DNA from: Candidatus Altarchaeales archaeon WOR_SM1_SCG
GTDB taxonomy: Archaea; Altiarchaeota; Altiarchaeia; IMC4; WOR-SM1-SCG
Assembly (NCBI GenBank): GCA_001723845.1
Contig: MCBE01000234.1
Coordinates: 1-57,976 of the forward strand
DNA: 57,976 bases
Reading direction: 5' to 3'
How positions within the stretch are numbered: the first letter of the stretch is position 1; the number at the start of each line of letters is the position of its first letter. Of this stretch, positions 17,539 to 27,600 are shown in pieces. Below the pieces are notes generated by a model. The model had not been told where the DNA came from, ran no database searches, and saw nothing but the letters and a program-made list of their open reading frames with translations. A program made the position numbers and the translations under genes.

Positions 17539-18432
17539 TCACAACTCCTCGTTTAATTCAAGCCCTAACTCGCAAGCCATATCCTTACATCTCTTTCTTA
17601 ATGTTGTTTCTCCGACTTCGGGAATTTTTTTTGAAATTTCTTTTAAAGGCATTCCCGATGCAAAATAAATTACAGATGCTGCAATGCTTATGGGGCTTCT
17701 TCCCGATGTTTCGCCTATTTTTTGAGCGCGCTCAAGTAATACATGCGCCTTTGTTTCAACTTCGCCCGAAAGCCCGATATTGCACGCAAACCTGTGAACA
17801 TAATCTCGCGTATCCGACGGAAGTGTTCTGATTTTCATGTTTTTACAGAAAAAATTATATGTTCTCCCGATATCTCTTTTTTCCATACCGGATGCGCCTG
17901 CCAGTTCTTTAAGTGTTTTTGGTATATGATGTTTTCTTGATACAAGATATATTACGGCGGCAATTGAACTTTCAATGCTTCTTCCTTTAATCAAGCCCAT
18001 TCCTACTGCATCGCGGTAAAGTTTTGCACACTCCTCTTTAATGTTTTTCGGAATATTTAAACAGGAGCACATCCTGTCAAGTTCGCTTAGCGCAATAGAT
18101 AAATTTCTTCCCCCGGGTTCTGAAAGTCGTGTTCTTTTATGCCATTTTCTTAAGCGGCTCATCTGTGCAATTCTCTCCGTAGGCAGCATCTTTCCGCTTA
18201 TATCTCTGTTATACCTGTCAATTTCCGTTGTTAAGCCCTTAAATTGCTTGGAAAATTTCAAAGGGGCTCCGGTTCTTTCTTTTTTTGCTCTCTGCTCGGT
18301 ATCATAAGCCGAATGCTCCGCCCCGAAATTATATAATTTATCTTCAATAACCAGACCGCATTTTTCGCATATTAACTCGCCGTGATGCTCATCCTTAATG
18401 ATGTGGCTTGTTTTGCAGTCAGGACATATCAT
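17539..18432 (-). CDS. tfb: Transcription initiation factor IIB
   Basis: The frame is open up to an ATG at 18519 (326 aa), but that start would overlap gar1 by 65 bases. The internal ATG at 18432 gives 297 aa. It has an AT-rich leader like other genes here and begins directly at the zinc ribbon, so it is preferred. The zinc ribbon (CPDC and CEKC pairs) is followed by the B-reader/linker (RTGAPLKFSKQFKGLTTEID) and two cyclin folds (about 95-190 and 195-295), each with a core such as GRSIESSIAAVIYL and GRSPISIAASVIYFA. It recruits RNA polymerase to TBP-bound promoters. It is downstream of gar1, an arrangement known in other archaea. Confidence 0.95.
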   Translation of the reverse strand: MICPDCKTSHIIKDEHHGELICEKCGLVIEDKLYNFGAEHSAYDTEQRAKKERTGAPLKFSKQFKGLTTEIDRYNRDISGKMLPTERIAQMSRLRKWHKRTRLSEPGGRNLSIALSELDRMCSCLNIPKNIKEECAKLYRDAVGMGLIKGRSIESSIAAVIYLVSRKHHIPKTLKELAGASGMEKRDIGRTYNFFCKNMKIRTLPSDTRDYVHRFACNIGLSGEVETKAHVLLERAQKIGETSGRSPISIAASVIYFASGMPLKEISKKIPEVGETTLRKRCKDMACELGLELNEEL

Positions 18433-18454
18433 TTTAATTTTTTTATTAATTTTA

Positions 18455-18769
18455 TTAATTTTTCTGCCTTCTTTTTCCTTTCCAGTTAGGTTTTCCGTTT
18501 CTCCGGATTTTTTTGACATTCTTATTTTCGGCTTGCAAATACACTGTTTTATTTATTAATTCCTCGTAGGACTTTATATATCTTTTATTTTGTTTGAAAA
18601 TTTTTGCAACTGCATAGGGTGACTCAACATTCCCGATTATGTCATAAACTCTTGCAATTTTTACCCTCCCCCTGTTTGAATCCATGAAAATATTTCGCCC
18701 CAGTACATACATATCATTACATTCAATAATAATATCGTCTCCGACATAAGATTTGATTTTGCTTTCCAT
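18455..18769 (-). CDS. gar1: H/ACA RNP protein Gar1
   Basis: A 104-aa protein. The six-stranded Gar1 core covers residues 15-80 (YVLGRNIFMDSNRGRVKIARVYDIIGNVESPYAVAKIF), with the conserved IGNVxSPYxxVK-like segment that binds the Cbf5 pseudouridine synthase. The C-terminus is very basic (KKIRRNGKPNWKGKRRQKN), as expected for RNA contact. It guides pseudouridylation of rRNA with Cbf5, Nop10 and L7Ae. It is the first gene of a gar1-tfb unit. A TATA-like AAATATATAATG at about 18800-18811 lies upstream and may serve it. Confidence 0.88.
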   Translation of the reverse strand: MESKIKSYVGDDIIIECNDMYVLGRNIFMDSNRGRVKIARVYDIIGNVESPYAVAKIFKQNKRYIKSYEELINKTVYLQAENKNVKKIRRNGKPNWKGKRRQKN

Positions 18770-18890
18770 GTTTGCTTTTTATTTAATTAAAATTTATTGA
18801 AAAATATATAATGAAACATAACACAAAACTTTTATTCCTTAATTTTAATGAAAATTAATTAATAATATCTAAACAGTAAATTTAAGTAAA

Positions 18891-18941
18891 TACATTATAA
18901 ACAATTTAAACAATTAAATTTTAGTGAACAAGGTGATGACA
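18891..18941 (+). promoter_or_regulatory. alba promoter and ribosome binding site
   Basis: A TATA-like CATTATAAAC at about 18893-18902 sits roughly 40-50 bases before the ATG. AAGGTGATG at 18930-18938 is a good Shine-Dalgarno match just before the ATG at 18942. Because the site fits this ATG, it was preferred over the upstream in-frame GTG at 18924. Confidence 0.6.
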
Positions 18942-19238
18942 ATGGCTGAAAAAATAAATGAAACAGGTAAAAAAAAGGACGACAATGTTATATTTGTCGG
19001 TAAGAAGGGTGTGATGGCTTATGTTTTGGCGACGGTTACGCAATTTAATGAATCTGACGAGGTTGTGATAAAAGCAAGAGGCAGGTCCATAAACCGGGCA
19101 GTTGATGTAGCAGAGATTGTGCGAAACCGGTTTGTTGTAGGGGCTGTCCCGTCCGTTGAAATAGGAACCGAGGAGATTAAGGGAGATGACGGGACGGTAA
19201 ATGTATCCACGATTGAAATAACCCTTACGAAGATATAA
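18942..19238 (+). CDS. alba: DNA/RNA-binding protein Alba
   Basis: A 98-aa chromatin protein. The Alba fold is clear: [22 protein letters not shown], then [25 protein letters not shown] and the terminal [11 protein letters not shown] strand. The GKKGVM lysine pair corresponds to the acetylatable Lys region in Sso10b. It compacts DNA and binds RNA as a dimer. Start choice is based on the Shine-Dalgarno site. It lies 50 bases before the KH-domain gene, and the two may be co-transcribed. Confidence 0.95.
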   Translation: MAEKINETGKKKDDNVIFVGKKGVMAYVLATVTQFNESDEVVIKARGRSINRAVDVAEIVRNRFVVGAVPSVEIGTEEIKGDDGTVNVSTIEITLTKI

Positions 19239-19288
19239 GCAGTATAAAATAAATAAATAAATAAACATAAACAACTAAATTAAAAATA

Positions 19289-19774
19289 ATGTTACCAATT
19301 TGTGATATCTGCGCAAAAACAGGCGTTTTATGCGGGGCATGCGAAACAAAATTAGATAAAGGAGAACTGACCCCCCTTGATGTTGAACTATCGGGAATCC
19401 TGTATAATCTTGGCAGCGGCGAGATAGGGTTTGAAAAAGCAATTGACACCGGGGATAATGTCATCATCATAACGCAAAAAGAAGCGGTCGGTAAAGTTAT
19501 CGGGAAAGGCGGGAAAAACCTTAAAACGCTTTCAAAAAAATTAGGAAAGAAAGTCCAGGTTATAGGTACGGGAAAGCTTGCGGAGTTGATAGATGATTTT
19601 ATGGCACCCACGAGAATTATCGGGGTAAACACGGTTTATAAGCCCGACGGAAGCACGATACAAAAGGTAAGGATTTCTAAAATGGAGAAGGATAAATTAA
19701 ACATTGAAGTAGGAACAATGCAAAATTTAATTCATTCTTTAACCGGCGATAATGTTGAGATAATGTTTGAGTGA
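19289..19774 (+). CDS. NusA-like KH-domain protein with zinc-finger N-terminus
   Basis: A 161-aa protein. Two CxxC pairs at the N-terminus (CDIC and CGAC) form a likely zinc knuckle. A KH domain with the GxxG loop follows at about 65-110 (VIITQKEAVGKVIGKGGKNLKTLSKKLGKKVQVI). The last 55 residues are beta-rich, ending in a TGDNVEIMFE strand. It fits the archaeal single-KH NusA-like family, with a probable role in RNA binding during transcription or ribosome assembly. It is downstream of alba. A TTAGGGG hairpin repeat follows. Confidence 0.8.
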   Translation: MLPICDICAKTGVLCGACETKLDKGELTPLDVELSGILYNLGSGEIGFEKAIDTGDNVIIITQKEAVGKVIGKGGKNLKTLSKKLGKKVQVIGTGKLAELIDDFMAPTRIIGVNTVYKPDGSTIQKVRISKMEKDKLNIEVGTMQNLIHSLTGDNVEIMFE

Positions 19775-19782
19775 AAATAGGG

Positions 19783-19964
19783 GCCAGGGATTATGAGTTA
19801 GGGATTAGTAAATTCCTACCTTAAACTTCCCTACAAATTCGCGAGTTGCAACCTATTTCCGTAAATTCAAATTTTCACCAACCACCAATCCCTAACAACC
19901 AACCCCTAATCCCCAACCCCTAACCCCTAATCCCCAACCCCTAACCCCTAACCCCCAACCCCTA
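19783..19964. repeat. Inverted TTAGGGG minisatellite (hairpin repeat B)
   Basis: A short G-rich block (19783-19812) is paired with a long C-rich block (19885-19964) of CCCCTAA and CCCCAA units, with about 70 bases between. It occupies the gap between two convergent genes. The last CTA of the C-rich block is the TAG stop codon of nrdJ read from the other strand. Confidence 0.85.
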
Positions 19965-21722
19965 ATTTATACCGCAGCATTCACCCGGATACAGAACCTG
20001 GCAATCCTTGCTTTTGTTCCTGTAAATTGTAATCCCCTTGCACTTCAACTTCCAGGCAAGTTTAAAGGCACTTTTGATTTCAAAAACTCCTGCTTTTCCG
20101 GGGAAATTTATTGTCTTACTTACCGCATTGTCAACATATTCCTGGAACGCCGCCTGGATTTTTATATGCTGCTTCGCGGGAATTTCAAGCGATGTTTCAA
20201 AGAGTTCCTTTATGTCTTTCGGGAGTTTTGTGTTTTTCAGGGTGCCTTCTTTTAAAACCCGATCCATCAGTTCCCTATCGTATAAATCCCTTTCAATGAT
20301 TTCTTTTAAAAATAATTTATTTATTTCAATGAATTTTTTTTCATTTAAGATTTCTCTTCTGTATGCAATTGCAAACAACGGCTCTATCCCGCTGCTCGTG
20401 TTTGCTATTATGCTTATGCTTCCTGTCGGTGCAACGGAAAGTACAGTTGCGTTTCTCATTGCACTGAATTTATTTTTATATTTAAAAAATTTGAAATTCG
20501 GGAAACTCCCCTTTTCAATCCCGATATTCTTTGATTCGTCTCTTGCAGTGTCAAGTAAAAATTTTGAAATTTCACCTGCGATTTTCACCGCTCTCCTGCT
20601 TTTATATGGAATTTTCATTTTTATAAGCATCTCGGAAAAACCCATGACACCGAGACCTATTTTCCTGTTTTTACCGACAAACTTTTCAATTTCAGGCAGG
20701 GGAAATTTATTTATATCAATTACATTGTCAAGGAACCGCACTGCGTTTCTTATTGTTTTTTCAAATTTTTCCCGATCAATAACATATCCTGCATCCTGCT
20801 CTTTTAGCATTTTTTTAAGGTTTATGCTGCCGAGATTGCACGCCTCATAAGGCAGCAGAGGCACTTCACCGCAGGGGTTTAATGCTTCAATCCTGCCCAA
20901 TTCCAGCGGATGCTTTTTGTTTACCTCGTCAATGAAAATCAATCCCGGATCTCCTGTAAGCCAGGCGCTTTTGCAAATTTCATTGAAAATTTTTCCTGCA
21001 TTAACCTTTCTTACCTTTTCCCTGTTCCCCGGATTTAGCAGCCAGTAATCTTTTCCTTCTTCGGCATCACTCATGAATTTATCCGTTACGGAAACACTGG
21101 TATTGAAATTTTTTAATATATTTTTGCCGCCCGGTTGTTTCGCTCTTATAAATTCCAATATATCCGGGTGATTAAAATTTAAAATTCCCATGTTCGCTCC
21201 CCTCCTTTTCCCGCCCTGCTTTATTATCTCGGTTGCAGCATCATAGATTTTCATAAAACTCACAGGACCTGACGCAACGCCTCTTGTGCTTTTGACAATG
21301 TCGCCTTTCATTCTCAGCCGCGAAAAATTAAAGCCCGTTCCTCCGCCGCTCTGCTGGATTTTTGCAGTATTTGCAAGTGTTTTAAATATGCCATCAAGGG
21401 AGTCATTCACAGGCAGGACAAAACATGCAGAGAGTTGTCCTGAATTTGTGCCTGCATTCATGAGCGTCGGGCTGTTCGGCAGGAATTCAAGACCTGACAT
21501 CATCCCGTAAAATTCATCCGCGAGTTTTTTGATTTCACTTTTGCTTTTGTATTTTTCCCCTGCTCCGGCAACCGCTCCCGCAACTCTTTCAAACATATCA
21601 CCGGGCGACTCAATTATATTTCCTTCTTTATCTCTCAAGAGGTAGCGCTCTTTTAAAACTTCAACTCCCGTGCTGCTGAATTTCTCATTTAAAATTTTTA
21701 AAAAATTATCAGGAATTTCCAT
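19962..21722 (-). CDS. nrdJ: Adenosylcobalamin-dependent ribonucleotide reductase (class II)
   Basis: A 586-aa enzyme that makes deoxyribonucleotides from ribonucleotides. It shows the 10-stranded barrel signatures PNSPTLMNAGT, GQLSACFVLPV, QQSGGGTGFNFSRLR, the catalytic-loop NPCGEVPLLPYEACNLGSINL, and the nucleotide-binding VAPTGSISIIANTSSGIEP. It ends in CQVLYPGECCG, whose cysteines fit the redox tail that re-reduces the active site. No ATP-cone is present. The frame is open to 21770, but the ATG at 21722 avoids an odd hydrophobic extension. A TATA element at 21790-21798 would allow either start. Confidence 0.93.
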   Translation of the reverse strand: MEIPDNFLKILNEKFSSTGVEVLKERYLLRDKEGNIIESPGDMFERVAGAVAGAGEKYKSKSEIKKLADEFYGMMSGLEFLPNSPTLMNAGTNSGQLSACFVLPVNDSLDGIFKTLANTAKIQQSGGGTGFNFSRLRMKGDIVKSTRGVASGPVSFMKIYDAATEIIKQGGKRRGANMGILNFNHPDILEFIRAKQPGGKNILKNFNTSVSVTDKFMSDAEEGKDYWLLNPGNREKVRKVNAGKIFNEICKSAWLTGDPGLIFIDEVNKKHPLELGRIEALNPCGEVPLLPYEACNLGSINLKKMLKEQDAGYVIDREKFEKTIRNAVRFLDNVIDINKFPLPEIEKFVGKNRKIGLGVMGFSEMLIKMKIPYKSRRAVKIAGEISKFLLDTARDESKNIGIEKGSFPNFKFFKYKNKFSAMRNATVLSVAPTGSISIIANTSSGIEPLFAIAYRREILNEKKFIEINKLFLKEIIERDLYDRELMDRVLKEGTLKNTKLPKDIKELFETSLEIPAKQHIKIQAAFQEYVDNAVSKTINFPGKAGVFEIKSAFKLAWKLKCKGITIYRNKSKDCQVLYPGECCGIN

Positions 21723-21789
21723 ATTTCTGTGTTCGTATAAATAAATAAAATTCGTTTTTATTATAACCATTGAATAACTTTACAAAAAT

Positions 21790-21798
21790 CCGGGCAGG
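21790..21798. promoter_or_regulatory. Shared palindromic TATA element between nrdJ and amrS
   Basis: TATATAAAG lies in the 106-base divergent gap. On the plus strand it is about 31 bases before the amrS ATG. On the minus strand TTTATATA lies about 25 bases before 21770. One TATA core could serve both genes. Confidence 0.45.
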
Positions 21799-21828
21799 TA
21801 TATAAAGAATAAACTACCAATAATTAAT

Positions 21829-22854
21829 ATGACTAATACGGAAAAAGAAGCGCTCCTCTATGAAAAATCAGGCGGTGATGTGAAGTGCAATTTATGCGCC
21901 CACGAGTGCAGAATTAAAGACGGAAGAAGAGGAATTTGCGGCGTTCGGGAAAACAAGAACGGGAAACTTTACACGCTTGTTTATTCAAAGGCAATTGCCT
22001 CGCATGTGGACCCGATAGAAAAGAAGCCCTTTTTTCATTTTCATCCCGGGACAGAGTCACTTTCAATAGCGACTGCCGGGTGCAACTTCAGGTGCAGGCA
22101 CTGCCAGAACGCGGACATAAGCCAGGTGAATAATAATAATAATAATAATAAAATTTTCGGTGAATTTTTGCCTCCCGAAAAAGTTATCCTGGCTGCAAAA
22201 AAAGAGGGCGTCCGGGGAATTTCCTACACTTACACAGAACCCACGATCTTTTTTGAATATGCTTACGACACTGCAAAACTTGCAAAGAAAGAAAATTTAT
22301 ATAATAATTTTGTCACCAACGGGTACATGACAAAAGAAGCCCTTGACATGATAGCACCTTATCTTGATGCCGCAAATGTTGACCTTAAGGCATGGACGGA
22401 TAAATTTTACAGGGAAATCTGCGGTGCAAGAGTTGAGCCGGTGCTGAAAACAATCGGGAGAATGAAAGAAAGAGGCATCTGGGTTGAGGTCACGACCTTG
22501 ATAATTCCTGCATTAAATGATTCGGAAGACGAGTTAAGGCAAATTGCAAAATTTATAAAAAATTTAGACGCGGGAATACCGTGGCATGTCACGAAATTTC
22601 ACCCGCAGTACAGGATGAATAACATTCCCCCGACACCGGTTGATACACTTGCCCGTGCAAGAAAAATCGGGCTGGAAGCGGGCTTGAGGTATGTCTATAC
22701 CGGAAACATACCAGGGGATACCGGAGAGAACACCTGCTGCTACAACTGCGGGAAACTGCTGATTAAAAGGTTCGGCTTTAAAATCCTTGAAAATAAAATA
22801 AAAAATTCACGATGCTTTAACTGCGGGGCGAAGATTGACGGCGTTGGGCTTTGA
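21829..22854 (+). CDS. amrS: AmmeMemoRadiSam-type radical SAM enzyme
   Basis: A 341-aa protein. An N-terminal cysteine segment (CNLCAHECRIKDGRRGICGVREN) is followed by the radical SAM cluster motif CNFRCRHC (CxxxCxxC, about 86-93), an SPASM-free barrel (SYTYTEPTIFFEY, FVTNGYMTKEAL, DAANVDLKA) and a C-terminal zinc-like tail with two CxxC pairs (CYNC and CFNC). This is the pyruvate-formate-lyase-activase-like radical SAM partner of the AMMECR1/Memo pair. Those partners are not adjacent here. A run of seven Asn codons interrupts the region after the cluster. Confidence 0.9.
   Translation: MTNTEKEALLYEKSGGDVKCNLCAHECRIKDGRRGICGVRENKNGKLYTLVYSKAIASHVDPIEKKPFFHFHPGTESLSIATAGCNFRCRHCQNADISQVNNNNNNNKIFGEFLPPEKVILAAKKEGVRGISYTYTEPTIFFEYAYDTAKLAKKENLYNNFVTNGYMTKEALDMIAPYLDAANVDLKAWTDKFYREICGARVEPVLKTIGRMKERGIWVEVTTLIIPALNDSEDELRQIAKFIKNLDAGIPWHVTKFHPQYRMNNIPPTPVDTLARARKIGLEAGLRYVYTGNIPGDTGENTCCYNCGKLLIKRFGFKILENKIKNSRCFNCGAKIDGVGL
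22129..22149 (+). repeat. (AAT)7 microsatellite inside amrS
   Basis: Seven AAT codons encode a seven-residue Asn loop just after the radical SAM cysteines. The repeat is in frame, so copy-number change would alter loop length without breaking the gene. Confidence 0.9.
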
Positions 22855-22974
22855 ATTTCAATAAATTTCAATAAATTTTAATCATTAATTAATTCTTAAT
22901 TTAAGTAAACTAAATTTTAATAAATTTTAATCAAATAATACAATCAAATCAAATTAATATCAAAAACAAAAAAA

Positions 22975-24237
22975 ATGTACAAAATAGGAGAAGCACTTTT
23001 AGGAAAGGATAATGAAATAGCGCATATTGACCTCATAATAGGAACAAAGGAAGGTTATGTGGGGCAGGCATTTGCAAACGGAATGGTGAATTTATCACAG
23101 GGTCACACCCCCCTTCTTGGAGTGATAAGACCGAATCTTCCGCCGAAACCGCATGTTTTAATTGTCCCGAAGGTCACGGTAAAGGATATGGCTGATGCGG
23201 GAAAAATTTTCGGACCAGCCCAGTCAGCCGTTTCAAAGGGCATTGCAGATGCGGTTGAAGAAGGAATACTAAAGGAATACAATCTTGACGATATCGTGAT
23301 TATTGCAAGTGTCTTTATACACCCGGGAGCAAAGGATTACAGGAAAATTTATCAATACAATTACGGTGCGACAAAACTTGCCCTTCAAAGAGCAATTTCC
23401 GATTACCCGAATCTTGATAAAATTATGTACGAGAAAGACAGGGCAACGCATGCAATCATGGGCTTTAAAGTGCCACGCCTTCCGAAATGGAATGCTCCTT
23501 ATTTGCAGATTGCACTTGATGTCGCCAGTTCAAAAAACGCGGAAAGAATCGTTAAAGAACTTCCGCCGAGCGATAAAATTATCATTGAAATCGGAACGCC
23601 TTTAATTAAAGCGGAGGGAGTAAAAGCTGTAAGTAAACTGAGGGAAGCTGCACCAAACGCTTTTATAATTGCCGATTTAAAAACACTTGATGTCGGGCAG
23701 GTTGAAGTTGACATTGCGTTTGACGAAACAGCAGATGCCGTTGTAGCATCAGGTCTTGCATGCCCCGAAATGCTGAGGGAATTTATATACGAGGCGCACC
23801 GTCTCGGGATATATGCAATGGTTGATACGATGAATGTCCCTGACCCTGTTAAACTACTTAAGGATATTTCCGAAGACGGCAAAGAAAAATGCAACGCATC
23901 AATGCCAAAATCTCCAAAGCCGCCGCAAATGCCTGATATTGTGCTTTTGCACAGGGGAATCTCCGGGGAAACAACAAAGGAAGTAGGTGCCGAGTGGAAC
24001 AAAATAAAGGAGATAAAGGACTTTGCAAAGAAGAAAGGAAAGGATTTACTGGTTGCGGTTGCAGGAGGCATTGAAGCACATAATGCGGAAGAAGCCCTCC
24101 GGAAAGGAGCGGATATAATCGTTGTCGGAAGATACATTACGCAGTCAAAGGATATTGAACGCGCAGTGAGAGCATTCCTTTACGCGATGGGTGCAAAAGC
24201 CGCGGATATTGATTTGAAAAGGGAGCATGTTGAATAA
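22975..24237 (+). CDS. fae-hps: Bifunctional formaldehyde-activating enzyme / 3-hexulose-6-phosphate synthase
   Basis: A 420-aa fusion. Residues 1-165 are Fae, which condenses formaldehyde with tetrahydromethanopterin ([19 protein letters not shown], the active-site region [38 protein letters not shown]). Residues 170-410 are Hps, an orotidine-decarboxylase-like barrel that joins or releases formaldehyde and ribulose 5-phosphate ([46 protein letters not shown]). In archaea this fusion usually runs in the ribose-forming direction and feeds C1 units to methanopterin. Together with mch (33432) it supports an H4MPT-linked C1 pathway. A TTAGGGG hairpin repeat follows the stop codon. Confidence 0.96.
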   Translation: MYKIGEALLGKDNEIAHIDLIIGTKEGYVGQAFANGMVNLSQGHTPLLGVIRPNLPPKPHVLIVPKVTVKDMADAGKIFGPAQSAVSKGIADAVEEGILKEYNLDDIVIIASVFIHPGAKDYRKIYQYNYGATKLALQRAISDYPNLDKIMYEKDRATHAIMGFKVPRLPKWNAPYLQIALDVASSKNAERIVKELPPSDKIIIEIGTPLIKAEGVKAVSKLREAAPNAFIIADLKTLDVGQVEVDIAFDETADAVVASGLACPEMLREFIYEAHRLGIYAMVDTMNVPDPVKLLKDISEDGKEKCNASMPKSPKPPQMPDIVLLHRGISGETTKEVGAEWNKIKEIKDFAKKKGKDLLVAVAGGIEAHNAEEALRKGADIIVVGRYITQSKDIERAVRAFLYAMGAKAADIDLKREHVE

Positions 24238-24238
24238 G

Positions 24239-24335
24239 GATTTAGGGATTAGGGGATAGGGGTTAGGGATTAGGGGATAGGGATTAGAATACCGAAACTA
24301 ACCACTAACCCCTAACAACTAACCCCTAACAAATA
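24239..24335. repeat. Inverted TTAGGGG minisatellite (hairpin repeat C)
   Basis: A G-rich block (24239-24287: TTAGGGATTAGGGGATAGGGG pattern) is followed by a 9-base gap and a C-rich block (24297-24331; CTAACCCCTAACAA). It sits between two same-strand genes, fae-hps and the RadC-N protein, so transcript ending of fae-hps is the likely use. Confidence 0.85.
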
Positions 24336-24358
24336 TAGTACAATAAAATAATAATGAA

Positions 24359-24679
24359 ATGAAAAAGAGGATAAAGGATTTATCTCCATTGGAAAGACCG
24401 AGAGAGAAGTTGTTAGAATATGGTGCAGATGAACTTTCTGATAAAGAACTTTTAGCGATATTACTTGGATCTGGAACAAAAGATAAGTCGGCTCTGGATT
24501 TAGCCGATGAACTTCTAACAAAGTTTGGAGGTTTCAGAGGAATCAGCGGAAGGGACTTTGATGATCTCAAAAAAATAAAGGGAGTGAGCGATGCAAAGTT
24601 AGCGACAATTGCTGCGACACTTGAGATTTCTACAAGGATTGTAAGGCAAGTATTAAAAGATCATAATTTAATAAAGTAA
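24359..24679 (+). CDS. RadC N-terminal (HhH) domain protein
   Basis: A 106-aa protein matching only the N-terminal part of RadC/UPF0758 (IKDLSPLERPREKLLEYGADELSDKELLAILLGSGTK) and its helix-hairpin-helix segment (LKKIKGVSDAKLATIAATLEI). The JAB/MPN metalloprotease-like domain that normally follows (about 120 aa) is absent, but the protein ends cleanly at the domain edge. It is one base from the start of the restriction-methylase gene, so the two are translated from one message. It may be a DNA-binding accessory of that system. Confidence 0.8.
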   Translation: MKKRIKDLSPLERPREKLLEYGADELSDKELLAILLGSGTKDKSALDLADELLTKFGGFRGISGRDFDDLKKIKGVSDAKLATIAATLEISTRIVRQVLKDHNLIK

Positions 24680-24680
24680 C

Positions 24681-27600
24681 ATGCCAAAGAAAATATCTCT
24701 ACCTTATGAACCACCGGAAATAAAACATAATGAATGGTGGGCATCCGGCAAGTTAAATGAATGGATTAATGAAGTTTGCAAAAGTAAAGGACTCAGGTAC
24801 AAATCCGATATAGAAAGAGGTATCGCCAGAAAAAGAGCAGATATTTTAATATTCCATAAACCAAAAAAACCTGTTTGCGAGATTGAAGTTAAACCCCCGT
24901 CATGGGATATATTAACAATCAGTTTAGTTAAAGATGCGTTTTTTAAGGCAGACAGGATAAATGCACCATATTTTGCTACATGGAATGTCAATAAACTGGC
25001 TCTTTTTGATACCAAAAAGTTTGGTGAAAAGGAGTCATTGATTGATGCCCTTGTTCATCTGCCGTATGATGTAACAAAAATATCTGAACTAAGTGACATA
25101 GAGAAAACAGAACATAAAATAAAGATAAAATCTTTCACAGAAAATTTTTTAGATGAATTACTACTTTTATACGAAGGAAAAAAAGTCGCTCCTAAATTAG
25201 ACATTGACAAAGACATTGATAAGTATTTTATTGCCCATATACATTCAACAGTTGAAGCACTTGCAAATTCTTACAGGGAAAAAATATCCGATGAAGCAAA
25301 CAGTAATCCCGAATTCAAGAAAAAAATATCAAATTGGTTTGCAGAGCAGGTCTGGAGTTTTACCGAATCTCGCGATGATTATGATAAAATCGCAAGACAA
25401 TCCGCTTACTTATTAATAAATAAAATTTTATTTTATACTGCATTACAGGAAAAATTTGGTTTTGAAACCCTCTCTGTGCCAGAAGATTTAAGAATGGGCT
25501 CAAGATTGGAAAATGATTTAAAATGGTTTTTTGGTCAGGTATTAAAGATTGATTATGAACCAATATTTGAAACAGAATTTATTGACGAGATTGCATTCCC
25601 TGAAGATATAATATCTGTTGAGTCCATAAGAGATTTGATAAACGAGATGAACAGATATAAAATCTCTTCTATTGGTTACGATTTTCTTGGAAACATATTT
25701 GAGAATTTAATTCCCGATGATGAGAGGCATAAATTAGGGCAGTACTTCACAAATTCTTATGTTGTTGACCTTATATTAAAATTTTGCATGCATTCTGAAG
25801 ATGACTTTGTTCTTGACCCGGGGTGTGGTGCGGGAACTTTCCTTGTCAGGGCATACACTCATAAAAAACTGGAAAATCCGCATATTCAACATGATGATAT
25901 TTTATCAAAGATATGGGGTATTGACATATCAAAATTTGCCTCGCATCTATCAATAATAAATCTTGCGATAAAGGATTTAAGTGTTCTGGAAAATTATCCT
26001 CGTATAGTTCACTCTGACTTCTTTGATATTCCCCCCGAAGATTTATACTTTGAAAAACCGGTAAAAGATAAGGTTGAAAAAATTAGCGGATATATTGAAG
26101 AGAAAGTTGAAAGAGAAAAAGAAAGTGTTTTTGGATTTGACTGTATAATAGGGAATCCGCCATATACGCGACAGGAAGAGATGGAGGATTTAGCGGTTAA
26201 AGGATATAAAAATCAATTAATTGCCAAGGCAAACACTTATGGATTAATTAAAGAAATAGTTAAAATAAAGCGTGAATTAAAGGAAAATTTAAAAAATTTA
26301 GAGATAGAACATAAGAATGAAATAAACAGGGTTTTAAGAACCCATTATGGGACTACGGTTGCAATAGAAATAAAGGAAAGGGAATTTGAAAGATTAAGAT
26401 TGGAATACCTTAAAAAAGAAAATGATCTCGTGGAAAAATACAATAAAAAAATTAATAAACTCGTGGAAAAGAAACTCAAATCCGAAAATAAACTTGCCAA
26501 GATATCAAAAAGAGCGGGGATACATGCTTATTTCTTTATTCACGGTTACAAGTTTCTAAAAGAAGGCGGGAGATTCGGGTTTATTGTTTCTAATTCATGG
26601 CTTGATGTTGACTACGGTAAGGGATTGCAGGAGTTCTTTTTAAAGCACTATAAAATTGCGGCAATTATAGAATCAAAAGTAGAGCGGTGGTTTGAGGATG
26701 CTGATGTCAATACCAGTATTGTAATTTTGGAGAAATGCAGTGATAAAGAAGAAAGGAATGAAAATTTAGTGAAATTCGTTCAATTAAAAAAACCATTAAG
26801 GCATTTCATTCCGCCTGCTGAAAAAGATAAAGAAAAAGAAATAAAACGACTCCAGGAGGTTGAAAAATTGGTTGACCAGATAAAATATCACATAAAACAC
26901 TACGAAAATGATGAAATAATAATCAATCCAAAACTCCAGAAGGAGTTATGGGATGAAGGTTACGATAAAAAGGAAAAGAAATATGCCGGCTCAAAATGGG
27001 GCAAATACATAAGGGCGCCGGAAATTTTCTTTAAAATTTTAGAAAAGGGAAAGGATTTGTTTGTTCCGTTGAAAGAGGTTGCCGAGGTCAAATTTGGAAT
27101 TAAGACAGGTGCAAATGAGTTCTTCTATCTCACGGAAGAGGAGATAAAAGCATGGAGAATTGGAAAAGAATTCTGGTGCCATAAGGAAGGTGGAAAGTGG
27201 GTTCCGAATTATGTTATCAAATCGCCGAGAGAATGTAAAGGGGTAATTGTGAAACCTGGGGACTTAAAATACAGGGTTCTTATGATTCATAAAGATAAAG
27301 AGGATTTGAAAGGAACGAAAGTTTTGAAGTATATTGAAATCGGGGAAAGTAAGGGATTCCATGAGAGACCTACCTGTGCGAGTAGAAAAAGATGGTATGA
27401 TTTGGGCGAATGGAAAAAACCACCAATTATCTGGTCAGATGCTTACAATGTTAGATTTTTAACTTTTGATACTCAAAACAATTGGGCGGATAAAAGATTT
27501 TTTTACATATATCCCGAAAAAGAAGAAAATAAAATTCCGATTTTATTTTATTTGAATAGTTCAATAATTCCTCTTTTAATTGAAATTGAAGGAATAACAA

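Noticed and set aside
20038-20850. 270-codon plus-strand frame opposite nrdJ
   Set aside because: Antisense shadow of nrdJ with Phe/Ser-rich translation and no family match.
23499-24137. 212-codon minus-strand frame opposite fae-hps
   Set aside because: Antisense shadow of a well-conserved enzyme; no start context or recognised motifs.
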